Source: 67-14 sp035502775
GTDB taxonomy: Bacteria; Actinomycetota; Thermoleophilia; Solirubrobacterales; 70-9
Assembly (NCBI GenBank): GCA_035502775.1
Contig: DATJUB010000071.1
Location: 1 to 64,000 of the forward strand
Direction of reading: 5' to 3'
DNA: 64,000 bases
In this document: positions 1-7,533 of the stretch, piece after piece
Position numbering within the stretch: the first letter of the stretch is position 1
Layout of the letters: every line of letters starts with the position of its first letter
Notes under the pieces: generated by a model
What the model saw: the letters and a program-made list of their open reading frames with translations, nothing else
The model's database searches: none
Told to the model about the DNA's origin: nothing
Position numbers and translations under genes: made by a program

Positions 1-80
1 CCGATACGGCCGGAAAACGTCTCCACCCCTGCTCGCTCGCGCCGCGGACGGATCCAGACCGCTGCCCGCGTCATGCAAAG

Positions 81-110
81 AAAAGACCGGCCCCCTCAGG
101 CCGGTCTTTT
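81..110. terminator. Bidirectional intrinsic terminator
   Basis: A perfect 12-bp inverted repeat (AAAAGACCGGCC / GGCCGGTCTTTT) with a 6-nt loop. Each arm ends in a T run when read in its own direction. It lies about 185 bp beyond the stop of the M24 peptidase gene, so it can end the aroC operon transcript and anything arriving from the left. Confidence 0.85.
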
Positions 111-209
111 CGGTTCGCACCCTCTCTCCTCAAACAACTCCCTCGCCATTTCGAGCTACGGAGCTCTCCCCCTACCCAACTGCTGTGGCAAATTGGTTTC
201 CGTCTTCTG

Positions 210-225
210 TGTGACGGTCATCACA
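210..225. promoter_or_regulatory. CRP/FNR-type palindrome TGTGA-N6-TCACA
   Basis: The sequence TGTGACGGTCATCACA is a perfect match to the classical CRP half-site arrangement TGTGA-N6-TCACA. It sits in the 294-bp stretch left of the M24 peptidase stop, between that gene and the terminator at 81-110. No coding region was recognised in 1-294. The target promoter is not clear: it could serve a short untranslated transcript ending at the terminator, or a gene beyond the window. Confidence 0.45.
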
Positions 226-294
226 GTATGGCACAAAACATGGCGAAGTGTCTTCCCCCCGGGAAGCTCGGTGAAGGGTGCCGGACGGCGGGTG

Positions 295-1356
295 CTACTC
301 GACGTAGGTGAGGGCCTTGGAGATCGAGCTGAGATTGCGGTCGATGCCGTTCTCTCCGACGACCACGAGGTCCTCGATCCGCACTCCGGTGAGGCCGGAG
401 ACGTAGATCCCCGGTTCGATCGTGACCACCTCGCCAACCGCGAGCACGTCTTCCGACCTGGTTCCCAGGCGGGGTCCTTCGTGAACTTCGAGCCCGACGC
501 CGTGGCCGAGCCCGTGGCCGAAGTTCTCGCCGTAGCCGGCGTCCTTGATGATGTCGCGTGCCACCGCGTCGACGTCGGACGCGATCGCCCCGGCACGGAC
601 GGCCGCGAGGGCCCTGTCGTTGGCCTCCAGGGTGATCTCGTAGATCCGGCTCGCCTCCTCCTCCAGCATGCCGGTCGCGAACGTCCGGGTGCAGTCGGAG
701 CAGTAGCCGTCGAGCAGCGCGCCCATGTCCATGGTCACGAGCTCGCCCTTTCCGATCACCCGCGGGCCGGGTTCGGCGTGCGGTGAGGCGCCGTTCGGGC
801 CGGAGGCGACGATCGGAGGGAAGGAGGGTTCCGCCCCTTCCTCACGCATGCGGGCGACCACATGGGCCGCGACCTCGGCTTCGGTCTTGCCGATCAGTCC
901 GCGCTCCATCGATTCGTTGTAGAGCGCGTCGGTGAGCTCGGCGGCGGCGGCGATCCGTTCGATCTCGGAGGCATCCTTGACCCGGCGGAGCGCCTCGACA
1001 CTGCCGCCCGCCTCGACGAGTTCGACCGTGTCCGGAGCGGCCTCTTTCAGCTTGGCCGCGGTCCGCACGGTCACGTGGTCGTCTTCTATCCCGACCCGGC
1101 CGTGGAGACGTTCGGCGAGTCCGCCCAGCCATTCTCCGGAGACGATCTCGATGCTCCATCCCTCGACTTCGGCCGCGGCGCGCTCGGTGTAGCGGAAGTC
1201 GGTGAGGAAAACGCGCGATTCGGGGCCGATCAGGCAGGCCCCGTTGGTGCCGGCGAATCCGGTGAGGTACCGGACGTTGGTCAGTTCGGTGACCAGCAGC
1301 GAATCGAGGCCGGTCTCGGCCACCGACACCGCCAGCCGGTCGGCACGGTCAAGCAT
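295..1356 (-). CDS. M24 family metallopeptidase (Xaa-Pro aminopeptidase/dipeptidase)
   Basis: A 353-aa cytoplasmic peptidase that removes residues next to proline. The N-terminal creatinase-like domain (about 1-125) opens with the LLVTELTNVRYLTGFAGTNG type stretch. The C-terminal pita-bread domain carries the expected metal ligands: Asp in TMDMGAL and CSDCTRTF, His in GHGLGHGVGLEVHE, Glu in TIEPGIYV and VRIEDLVV. Its start overlaps the aroQ stop by 8 nt, making it the last gene of the aro operon. Actinobacteria often follow this gene with efp (elongation factor P); here only a regulatory-looking gap and a terminator follow. PepP and PepQ subtypes cannot be separated by eye. Confidence 0.9.
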   Translation of the reverse strand: MLDRADRLAVSVAETGLDSLLVTELTNVRYLTGFAGTNGACLIGPESRVFLTDFRYTERAAAEVEGWSIEIVSGEWLGGLAERLHGRVGIEDDHVTVRTAAKLKEAAPDTVELVEAGGSVEALRRVKDASEIERIAAAAELTDALYNESMERGLIGKTEAEVAAHVVARMREEGAEPSFPPIVASGPNGASPHAEPGPRVIGKGELVTMDMGALLDGYCSDCTRTFATGMLEEEASRIYEITLEANDRALAAVRAGAIASDVDAVARDIIKDAGYGENFGHGLGHGVGLEVHEGPRLGTRSEDVLAVGEVVTIEPGIYVSGLTGVRIEDLVVVGENGIDRNLSSISKALTYVE

Positions 1357-1807
1357 CCGCGATTCCGAGCTCGGCGGCGATCATGTCGAGCGCATCCTTG
1401 TAGCCGTCGATTCCCTTGCCGGCCACCTTGCCGATCACCAGGCCCTCGAAGACGGAGATCCGCCGCCATTCCTCGCGGGCGTCCACGTCGGAGAGGTGAA
1501 CCTCGATCGCCGGGACCGGATCGACCGCGAACGCGTCCCCGATCGCGCGGCTGTAGTGGGTCCAGGCTCCGGCGTTGATGATCGCGGCGTCGGCGCCTTC
1601 GCCGACCCGATGCAGGTATCCGCAGAACTCGGCTTCGGAGTTGGTCTGGAAGAAGCTCGGCTCGAGGCCGATCTCCCCGCACCATCCGGCGATCCGGTAT
1701 TCGAGCTCGGAAAGGCTCACTCCTCCGTACAGGTCGGGATCGCGGCGCTCGAGCACGTCGAAGTTGACCCCGTGGAGGATCGCGACACGGTTCTGGGCTC
1801 GGCTCAT
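1349..1807 (-). CDS. aroQ: Type II 3-dehydroquinate dehydratase
   Basis: A 152-aa enzyme of the dodecameric type II family that dehydrates 3-dehydroquinate to 3-dehydroshikimate in the shikimate pathway. Family landmarks are visible but divergent. HGVNFDVLERRDPDLYG stands where most members have a GPNLNLLG-type loop, with Tyr27 as the likely catalytic tyrosine. QTNSEAEF, INAGAWTHYSRAIGDA and EVHLSDVDAREEWRR follow, the last with the catalytic His. I chose the ATG at 1807 because it overlaps the aroK-aroB stop as ATGA; an upstream in-frame extension has no family similarity. The changed N-terminal loop is unusual, but all substrate-binding blocks are in order. Confidence 0.88.
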   Translation of the reverse strand: MSRAQNRVAILHGVNFDVLERRDPDLYGGVSLSELEYRIAGWCGEIGLEPSFFQTNSEAEFCGYLHRVGEGADAAIINAGAWTHYSRAIGDAFAVDPVPAIEVHLSDVDAREEWRRISVFEGLVIGKVAGKGIDGYKDALDMIAAELGIADA

Positions 1808-3351
1808 CTGATCAGCTCCTTCACGGCCGCTCGGACCCGATCGGTCTCGACCAGGCAATCGATTTCCGGTTCGCCGGGTTCGGACAGCAGCACGAAACCG
1901 ACTCCCCGCGATGTCTTCTTCTTGTCGAACTGGACCGCTTCGACGACCTGCTCGGTGTCGACCGCGGGATCGAGCTCGACCGGCAGGCCGTGGCGCCGGT
2001 TCCATTCCTCGACCTGTTCGCGCAGCCCGGGAGCGTTGGAGAGCCGCAGCGCGGCGAGCAGCCCGAGGGCGACCGCCTCACCGTGGCGATACCGCTCGTA
2101 GCCGGTGGCCGCCTCGATCGCGTGCCCGACCGTGTGGCCGAGGTTGAGCGCGGCGCGAAGCCCGGTGTCGCGTTCGTCGGCCGCGACGATCCGGCACTTG
2201 TAGCGGGCACAGGCGTAGATCAGATCGCTCCGGTCGACGATCTCACCCGGCTGGAGTTTCAGGACCTCCTCCCAGAGCTCACCTCCGGCGAGCAGGGCGG
2301 TTTTCACGACCTCGGCCATCCCGGCGGTCAGCTCGGCCTCCGGAAGGGTCCGCAGCGTCTCCACATCGGTGATCACCGCCGAGGGCAGATGGAAGGCCCC
2401 GACATAGTTCTTGCCTTCGGGCAGGTCCACCCCGGTCTTGCCGCCGTACGCGGAGTCGACCTGGGCGACCAGGGTGGTCGGCACCTGGACCACCGGAATG
2501 CCGCGCTGGTAGGTGTGGGCGCAGAAGCCGGCGAGATCACCGACGACACCGCCGCCGAGCGCGATCAGGCGATCGGATCGGGTCACGCCGAGGGTCGCCA
2601 TCTCCCGCAGGGAGGTCTCCATCTGCGACACGGTCTTGGCGGTCTCACCCGGCGGGACCGTGATCGCTCCCCGGACCGGGCCGAGGCGCTCCCCATAGAG
2701 CGGTGCGACCGATTCGTCGCTGAAGCTGTAGGAGTCGCCCTCACCGGGCATGACCTCACCATCCCCGTCGAAGAGCACCGATCCGAGCAGGTCCTGCCCG
2801 ACATAGACCGGGTACTCGCCGTTGGTGCTCGCGGCCCAGATCATCTTCGTGCCGAAAGGCAGTTCGGAGAGCACCCGGAGCGGCCCGATCGCCCGGTCGA
2901 ACACCCGGCGGGCGACGGCCGGCAGCACCGCGTCCGCAACCGATTCGTAGAGCGGGCGGCGCCGGTGATAGAGCGCCTCGAACTCCTTCTGGTCCCTGGC
3001 CAGCGGACGGCTGCTGGCGCGCACCCGCCGCCAGGCCGTGTCGAGCTCGACGTCGAGCCAGACGACGGTGTGTCCCGGTGCCTTCAGCGCGTTCCGCACC
3101 GCGGGGCTGCCGACCGCGCCGCCACCGAGGGCGATCACGTCGTTGGCCGGATCGGCCAGAGCGGCGACGATCGTCTCCTGCTCCAGGTGGCGGAAGGACT
3201 CCTCGCCGTGACGTTCGAAGTAGACCGCGATCGGGCAGCCGGCCTCGGCTTCGATCAGCCGGTCGGCGTCAACGGTGTGCAGGCCGTGGGCGGCGAGCTC
3301 GACCAGGGCCGAAGATTTCCCCGCACCCATGAACCCGACCAGGCAGATCAT
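1804..3351 (-). CDS. aroK-aroB: Fused shikimate kinase / 3-dehydroquinate synthase
   Basis: A 515-aa bifunctional shikimate-pathway protein. Residues 1-165 are a shikimate kinase: P-loop GFMGAGKS at 6-13, DADRLIE for shikimate binding, ALGGGAV, and the lid region YHRRRPLYE. Residues from about 170 are a dehydroquinate synthase: ALGGGVVGDLAGF, VPTTLVAQVDSAYGGKTG and the metal-binding LNLGHTVGHAIE block. It catalyses the second and fifth steps of the pathway, which are not consecutive. The ATG at 3351 overlaps the aroC stop (ATGA); codons upstream of it lie inside aroC. Separate aroK and aroB genes are the usual arrangement, so the single open frame is notable. Confidence 0.93.
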   Translation of the reverse strand: MICLVGFMGAGKSSALVELAAHGLHTVDADRLIEAEAGCPIAVYFERHGEESFRHLEQETIVAALADPANDVIALGGGAVGSPAVRNALKAPGHTVVWLDVELDTAWRRVRASSRPLARDQKEFEALYHRRRPLYESVADAVLPAVARRVFDRAIGPLRVLSELPFGTKMIWAASTNGEYPVYVGQDLLGSVLFDGDGEVMPGEGDSYSFSDESVAPLYGERLGPVRGAITVPPGETAKTVSQMETSLREMATLGVTRSDRLIALGGGVVGDLAGFCAHTYQRGIPVVQVPTTLVAQVDSAYGGKTGVDLPEGKNYVGAFHLPSAVITDVETLRTLPEAELTAGMAEVVKTALLAGGELWEEVLKLQPGEIVDRSDLIYACARYKCRIVAADERDTGLRAALNLGHTVGHAIEAATGYERYRHGEAVALGLLAALRLSNAPGLREQVEEWNRRHGLPVELDPAVDTEQVVEAVQFDKKKTSRGVGFVLLSEPGEPEIDCLVETDRVRAAVKELIR

Positions 3352-4508
3352 CGCCAGCCGATGCGTTCCTTGTAGGCATCGATCGCGCCGAGCACGTCGT
3401 CGATGTGATCTCCGCCGAATTTCTCGCGGTAGCACTTCACCAGGGCCAGGCAGATCATCGCCTCACCGACCACCGCCGCCGCGGGCACCACGGTCGAGTC
3501 GGTGCGTTCCTTGTGGGCCTTGGCCGGTTCGCGGGTCGCCATGTCGACCGAACGCAGCGGCTTGGTCATGGTCGAGATCGGCTTGATCGCCGCCCGGACC
3601 GACAGGGGCATCCCGGTGGTCATGCCACCCTCGAGACCGCCCGCGTGGTTGGTCTCCCGGTAGTAGCCGCGCTCCTCCGAGTAGAAGATCTCATCGTGGG
3701 CCTCGGAACCGGGCCGGCCGGCGACATCCCATGCCTGGCCGATCGAGGCGCCCTTGATCGACTGGATCGAGCAGATCGCCTGGGCGAGCCGGCCGTCGAG
3801 ACGGTCCTCCCAGGAGACGTGGCTGCCGAGACCGGGAATGAGATCGAACACCCGCACCTCGAAGGTGCCACCCAGACTCTCGTTCCGCTTGCGCAGCACG
3901 TTGATCTCCTCGACCATGCGGGCCGAGGTGTCCGGATCGACGCAACGCACCGGATCGTCGTCCACACCCTCGAAATCTTCGATGCTCAGGTCTTCGCGTT
4001 CGGGAAGGCTCACCGATCCGATCTGGGTGACGTGGCTGCGCACGGTCACGCCGACCGCGGTCAGGAAGGCCCGGGCGATCGCTCCGGCCGCGACGCGGGC
4101 CGCGGTCTCACGGGCACTGGCCCGTTCGAGGATCGGACGGAGATCGTCGTGCTTGTACTTCCACATGCCGACCATGTCGGCGTGGCCGGGACGCGGCAGG
4201 GTGACCGGCGGGATCTCTCCCTCGATCGGCCACGGGTTCATGCGCTCGTCCCAGTTCTTGTAGTCGCGGTTGGCGACCAGGGCCGCCACCGGGCCACCGA
4301 TCGTCTTGCCGTGACGCACCCCGGAGCGGATCTCGACCGCGTCGGTCTCGATCTTCATGCGGCCGCCGCGGCCGTGGCCGAGCTGGCGCCGGGCCATGTC
4401 GCTGTCGAGGGTTTCGCGGTCCAGCTCGAGTCCGGCCGGCAGGCCTTCGACTATCGCCGTCAGGCCGGGACCGTGGGACTCTCCTGCTGTTGTGAACCGA
4501 AAGCTCAT
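3348..4508 (-). CDS. aroC: Chorismate synthase
   Basis: A 386-aa FMN-dependent lyase that converts 5-enolpyruvylshikimate-3-phosphate to chorismate, the last common step to aromatic amino acids. The N-terminus FTTAGESHGPGL and the following QLGHGRGGRMKIE match the family signatures. RASARETAARVAAGA and the C-terminal block with MATREPAKAHKERTDS are also present. Length is normal. It is the first gene of the operon aroC, aroK-aroB, aroQ, M24 peptidase; all junctions after it overlap, implying translational coupling. An inverted repeat lies just upstream at 4514-4530. Confidence 0.97.
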   Translation of the reverse strand: MSFRFTTAGESHGPGLTAIVEGLPAGLELDRETLDSDMARRQLGHGRGGRMKIETDAVEIRSGVRHGKTIGGPVAALVANRDYKNWDERMNPWPIEGEIPPVTLPRPGHADMVGMWKYKHDDLRPILERASARETAARVAAGAIARAFLTAVGVTVRSHVTQIGSVSLPEREDLSIEDFEGVDDDPVRCVDPDTSARMVEEINVLRKRNESLGGTFEVRVFDLIPGLGSHVSWEDRLDGRLAQAICSIQSIKGASIGQAWDVAGRPGSEAHDEIFYSEERGYYRETNHAGGLEGGMTTGMPLSVRAAIKPISTMTKPLRSVDMATREPAKAHKERTDSTVVPAAAVVGEAMICLALVKCYREKFGGDHIDDVLGAIDAYKERIGWR

Positions 4509-4513
4509 TGGGA

Positions 4514-4530
4514 TGTCAAGGGTATTGACA
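4514..4530. promoter_or_regulatory. Inverted repeat TGTCAA-N5-TTGACA between divergent genes
   Basis: A perfect 6-bp inverted repeat with a 5-nt spacer, 6 bp upstream of the aroC start codon and about 60 bp before the divergent gene at 4589. The right arm TTGACA could also act as a -35 element for the plus-strand gene, but the -10 position 17 nt on (GCCAAT) is poor. An operator role is inferred from symmetry and position only. Confidence 0.35.
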
Positions 4531-4588
4531 TCGGCCGCTCGTTGCTTGCCAATCGACGATCACGACCCGGCGGTTGCCTGTCTCTAAG

Positions 4589-5059
4589 ATGAATCTGGTT
4601 TTGGCCGCCCGTCGATTGATAATCGTGATGCTCATCCTGCTGGGGGTTTCGACCGCGATGGCGGTGATCGCGCCCGGGCAGCGCGACCGGGATCCGAAAG
4701 AGGAGACCGCGTCGGCCACGGGGCCGACCGGAGCCACCGGGGAGACCGGGGCGTCCGGTCCCGGCGGAGCCGGCGATCCCGACGAGCCGGATCCGAACCT
4801 CGCCGTCGAGACCGTGAAGGCCACCGGCGAGAAGGGAACTCCCCCGGTCGCAACGGCGGAGGCCGCCGGGCGTCTCGTCCTCACGGTCGAGACCGGCGGA
4901 CCGGCCGACGTCTCGATCCCCGGTCTCGGACGGACCGCGGCGGCGACCAAGTACGCCCCCGCCGTGTTCGACCTGATCCTGCCGAGCGAAGCCGGCAGCT
5001 TCAAGGTGGTCGACGCGGACAGCGGCGACACGATCGCCGAGATCAAGACCAAGGGCTGA
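4589..5059 (+). CDS. Small membrane-anchored protein with collagen-like stretch
   Basis: A 156-aa protein of unknown function. Residues about 5-27 (LAARRLIIVMLILLGVSTAM) form a single N-terminal membrane anchor or uncleaved signal. Six Gly-X-Y triplets (GPT GAT GET GAS GPG GAG, nucleotides 4721-4774) follow. The remaining ~90 residues are probably extracytoplasmic and beta-rich, containing LVLTVETGGPADVSIPGLG. An alternative TTG start lies 15 nt upstream; ATG at 4589 is preferred because the hydrophobic segment then begins at once. The gene interrupts the aro region on the opposite strand and ends 12 bp from the aroE stop. No catalytic motif is seen. Confidence 0.65.
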   Translation: MNLVLAARRLIIVMLILLGVSTAMAVIAPGQRDRDPKEETASATGPTGATGETGASGPGGAGDPDEPDPNLAVETVKATGEKGTPPVATAEAAGRLVLTVETGGPADVSIPGLGRTAAATKYAPAVFDLILPSEAGSFKVVDADSGDTIAEIKTKG

Positions 5060-5071
5060 ACGGCGGGAAGA

Positions 5072-5869
5072 TCAGCCGCGGGCGGCGCGGCGCATCACGT
5101 CGAGCGACGGTTCCCGGCCGGTCCAGGACCTAAGGGACAGCGCGCCCTGCCGGACCAGGATCTCGAGTCCGTCCACGGTGACGGCGCCGGCCTCCGTGGC
5201 CGCCAGCAGCAGTGAGCTGGGCCGATCGCCGTAGACCATGTCGACCACGGTCTGGCCGGACCTGAGCAAGTCGGGATCGATCGGCAGGTCGGCGATCCCG
5301 TCCTCGCCGCCGAGGCCGGCGGCACTGGCGTTGACGATCAGATCGAACTCGGAGGCGTCGGGGCTCCGGTCCAGCTCCCCTCCCAGGTCTCGGACCAGCT
5401 CGGCGGCCCGACTCTCGGTGCGGTTCCAGACGGAGGTCCGCGCCCCGGCCCCGTTGAGCGCCCAGAGCACGGCCCGGGCGGCGCCACCGGCCCCGAGCAG
5501 CAGCGCCTTCCTGCCGCTCGGCGACTCGCCGAGCGCGTCCAGCAGGCCGGGAGCGTCGGTGTTGTCGGCGACGATTCCTTCCGGCCCGAAGGTCAGCGTG
5601 TTCGCGGCGCCGATCTCGCGTGCCGCCGGGGTCGCCCGATCGGCGGCGGCCAGGGCGGCGTGCTTGTGCGGCACCGTGACGTTCGCCCCGGCGAAGCCCT
5701 CACCGGCCATGCCCGCGATGAACTCGTCGATTTCCTCGACCGGCACGTCGATCGCCTCGTAGTGCCACTCGCCGGACAGTCCGAGATCCTCCAGCGCCGC
5801 GTTCTGCATCGCGGGCGAGCGTGAATGCGCGACCGGATGGCCGAGCACGGCGAGGCGCTTGTTCAGCAC
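5072..5869 (-). CDS. aroE: Shikimate dehydrogenase
   Basis: A 265-aa NADP-dependent enzyme that reduces 3-dehydroshikimate to shikimate. VLGHPVAHSRSPAMQNA near the N-terminus binds substrate. VTVPHKHAA holds the catalytic Lys and NTDAPG the Asp partner. GAGGAARAV is the dinucleotide loop, followed by NRTESRA, typical of NADP preference. The start overlaps the mltG stop by 7 nt, placing it at the end of the run mnmA, alaS, ruvX, mltG, aroE. Together with the neighbouring aro operon it supplies four shikimate-pathway steps within 6 kb. Confidence 0.95.
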   Translation of the reverse strand: MLNKRLAVLGHPVAHSRSPAMQNAALEDLGLSGEWHYEAIDVPVEEIDEFIAGMAGEGFAGANVTVPHKHAALAAADRATPAAREIGAANTLTFGPEGIVADNTDAPGLLDALGESPSGRKALLLGAGGAARAVLWALNGAGARTSVWNRTESRAAELVRDLGGELDRSPDASEFDLIVNASAAGLGGEDGIADLPIDPDLLRSGQTVVDMVYGDRPSSLLLAATEAGAVTVDGLEILVRQGALSLRSWTGREPSLDVMRRAARG

Positions 5870-7128
5870 TCGGTCGGAGATCCGCCCGCTTCTTCCTGGG
5901 CCTGCTGGTACTTCTCTACGTTGGCGTTGTGCTCGTCCAGCGACGAGGAGAAGACGTGCTCGCCACAGGTGCCGGGCTTCACCACGTAGAGCCAGACGTC
6001 GGTCTTCTCCGGATCGGCGGCCGCTTCGATCGAGGCCAGGCCGGGACTGCCGATCGGACCGGGAGGAAGACCCTGGTTCGTCCTGGTGTTGTACGGCGAA
6101 TCGACTTCCAGCTCGGACTGGGTCAGCGGCTCGGTCCAGTTGTCGACCGCGAACCGGGTGGTCGCGTCGATGAAGAGCGGCTCACCCATCGAGAGGCGGT
6201 TGTAGATCACCGCGGCGACGGTCCGGCGCTCCTTCGGCACCGAGACCTCGCGTTCGACCATCGAAGCGATGGTGAGCACGTCGTAGACCGTCAGGTTCTT
6301 CTTCTTCGCGTACTTCATGTTGACGCCCGCGATGTTGTCCTTGAAGGCCTGGAGCTGCTGGTCGACCAGATCCTTGGTGGTCGATCCGGGCTTCAGCTCG
6401 TAGGTCGCCGGGAAGAGGAAGCCCTCGAGGCTCTTCGCCTTGCCGCCGGCACCGTAGTCGTCCGGGTCGAGCAGCTTCGACTTGACCGAATCGGCCATGT
6501 AGTCCCCTTCGAGCCCGGCGGCCTCGACCGTGTCGGCGGTCTCCGAGCGGCTCAGACCCTCCGGGACCACGATCGTGATCGTCACCTTCTTCGGCTGCCT
6601 GCCGAGTTCCTCGAGCGCGGCCGAGTAGCTCATGCCCTTCCGGAACTGATGGTTTCCGTGGTAGAGCTCGGCCCGCTTGCCCGTGATCGTCGCCTTCAGC
6701 TCGAACAGGGTCGCGTTCGAGATCACGCCCTTCTCGGCCAGCAGGTCGCCGACCGCGCCGACGCCGTCGCCCCGCGGGATGTTGACGTTGAACGGCTCGC
6801 CTTCACCATCGCCGGTGAAGGGCTGGAACAGCGCGAACAGGAACCAGACGAAGAGGATCAGGACCAGTGCGCCGGCACCGGCCAGGATCAGCCTGCCGCG
6901 CTTGACTCCCGATCCGCCGCCCCGCCGGGGCCTCGACGGACGCGAGGCGCGCGTCCCGCCCGGGGAGCTGAGACGGCTCGATGGTCCGGCCGTGTCCCGC
7001 TTGGGCTTGCGCCCGGAGCTCTTTCCCTGGCGCTTGGCGGCCCGCTCCTGGCGGCGCAGCGCACGTTCGACCGCTTCGGGGTCGTCCGGATCGTGCTCCG
7101 GCACGTCTTCGAACCAGCGATCAGTCAT
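5863..7128 (-). CDS. mltG: Endolytic murein transglycosylase MltG
   Basis: A 421-aa inner-membrane lytic transglycosylase that cuts nascent peptidoglycan glycan strands. A basic, disordered cytoplasmic stretch (about 1-75) precedes one membrane helix (LILAGAGALVLILFVWFLFA, about 80-100). Outside lies a LysM-like part and the YceG catalytic domain with the essential Glu in IASMVEREVSVPKE. The long charged cytoplasmic N-terminus is typical of actinobacterial members. It overlaps ruvX upstream and aroE downstream. The alaS-ruvX-mltG-aroE order is a widely conserved actinobacterial arrangement. Confidence 0.93.
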   Translation of the reverse strand: MTDRWFEDVPEHDPDDPEAVERALRRQERAAKRQGKSSGRKPKRDTAGPSSRLSSPGGTRASRPSRPRRGGGSGVKRGRLILAGAGALVLILFVWFLFALFQPFTGDGEGEPFNVNIPRGDGVGAVGDLLAEKGVISNATLFELKATITGKRAELYHGNHQFRKGMSYSAALEELGRQPKKVTITIVVPEGLSRSETADTVEAAGLEGDYMADSVKSKLLDPDDYGAGGKAKSLEGFLFPATYELKPGSTTKDLVDQQLQAFKDNIAGVNMKYAKKKNLTVYDVLTIASMVEREVSVPKERRTVAAVIYNRLSMGEPLFIDATTRFAVDNWTEPLTQSELEVDSPYNTRTNQGLPPGPIGSPGLASIEAAADPEKTDVWLYVVKPGTCGEHVFSSSLDEHNANVEKYQQAQEEAGGSPTEC

Positions 7129-7531
7129 CGGCGTCCAGTCCGGCCCGGCTCGCCTTGGCCATCAGGAAACTTTCGAGCAGGTGGGCCGCGGCGATCGAGT
7201 CCTCGGCCGCTCCGGCGCCCGACGAGCGCCTGGTCTGGGCGGCCATCCGCGTGGTGAACCGCTCGTCGTATGTCTCCACCGGCAGCTCGGTGGCCTGGCG
7301 GAGCTCGTCACAGAAGGCGCGGGTGATCTCGGCCTGACCGCCCTCCTCGCCCGAAAGCGAGACCGGCATTCCGACCACGACGCACTCGGCCTCACGCTCT
7401 TCGGCGACCGCCACCACCGCGCTCACCTCGGGTGGTTCGATCGCCGCGATCGGCGTCGCCAGGGTGCCCGTGGCGTCGGAAACGGCACAGCCGATGCGGG
7501 CGAGCCCGTAGTCCAGCGCCAGCACCCTCAC
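7121..7531 (-). CDS. ruvX: RuvX/YqgF family Holliday-junction resolvase-like nuclease
   Basis: A 136-aa protein of the RNase H fold, implicated in Holliday junction resolution and in 16S rRNA 5' end maturation. The first strand VLALDYGLARIGCAV carries the conserved Asp. VVGMPVSLSGEEGGQA, ETYDERFTT and the C-terminal DSIAAAHLLESFL segment match the family, with the last acidic residues in place. Length is normal. It starts 2 bp after the alaS stop and overlaps mltG by 8 nt, so translation is probably coupled. Confidence 0.93.
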   Translation of the reverse strand: MRVLALDYGLARIGCAVSDATGTLATPIAAIEPPEVSAVVAVAEEREAECVVVGMPVSLSGEEGGQAEITRAFCDELRQATELPVETYDERFTTRMAAQTRRSSGAGAAEDSIAAAHLLESFLMAKASRAGLDADD

Positions 7532-7533
7532 CG

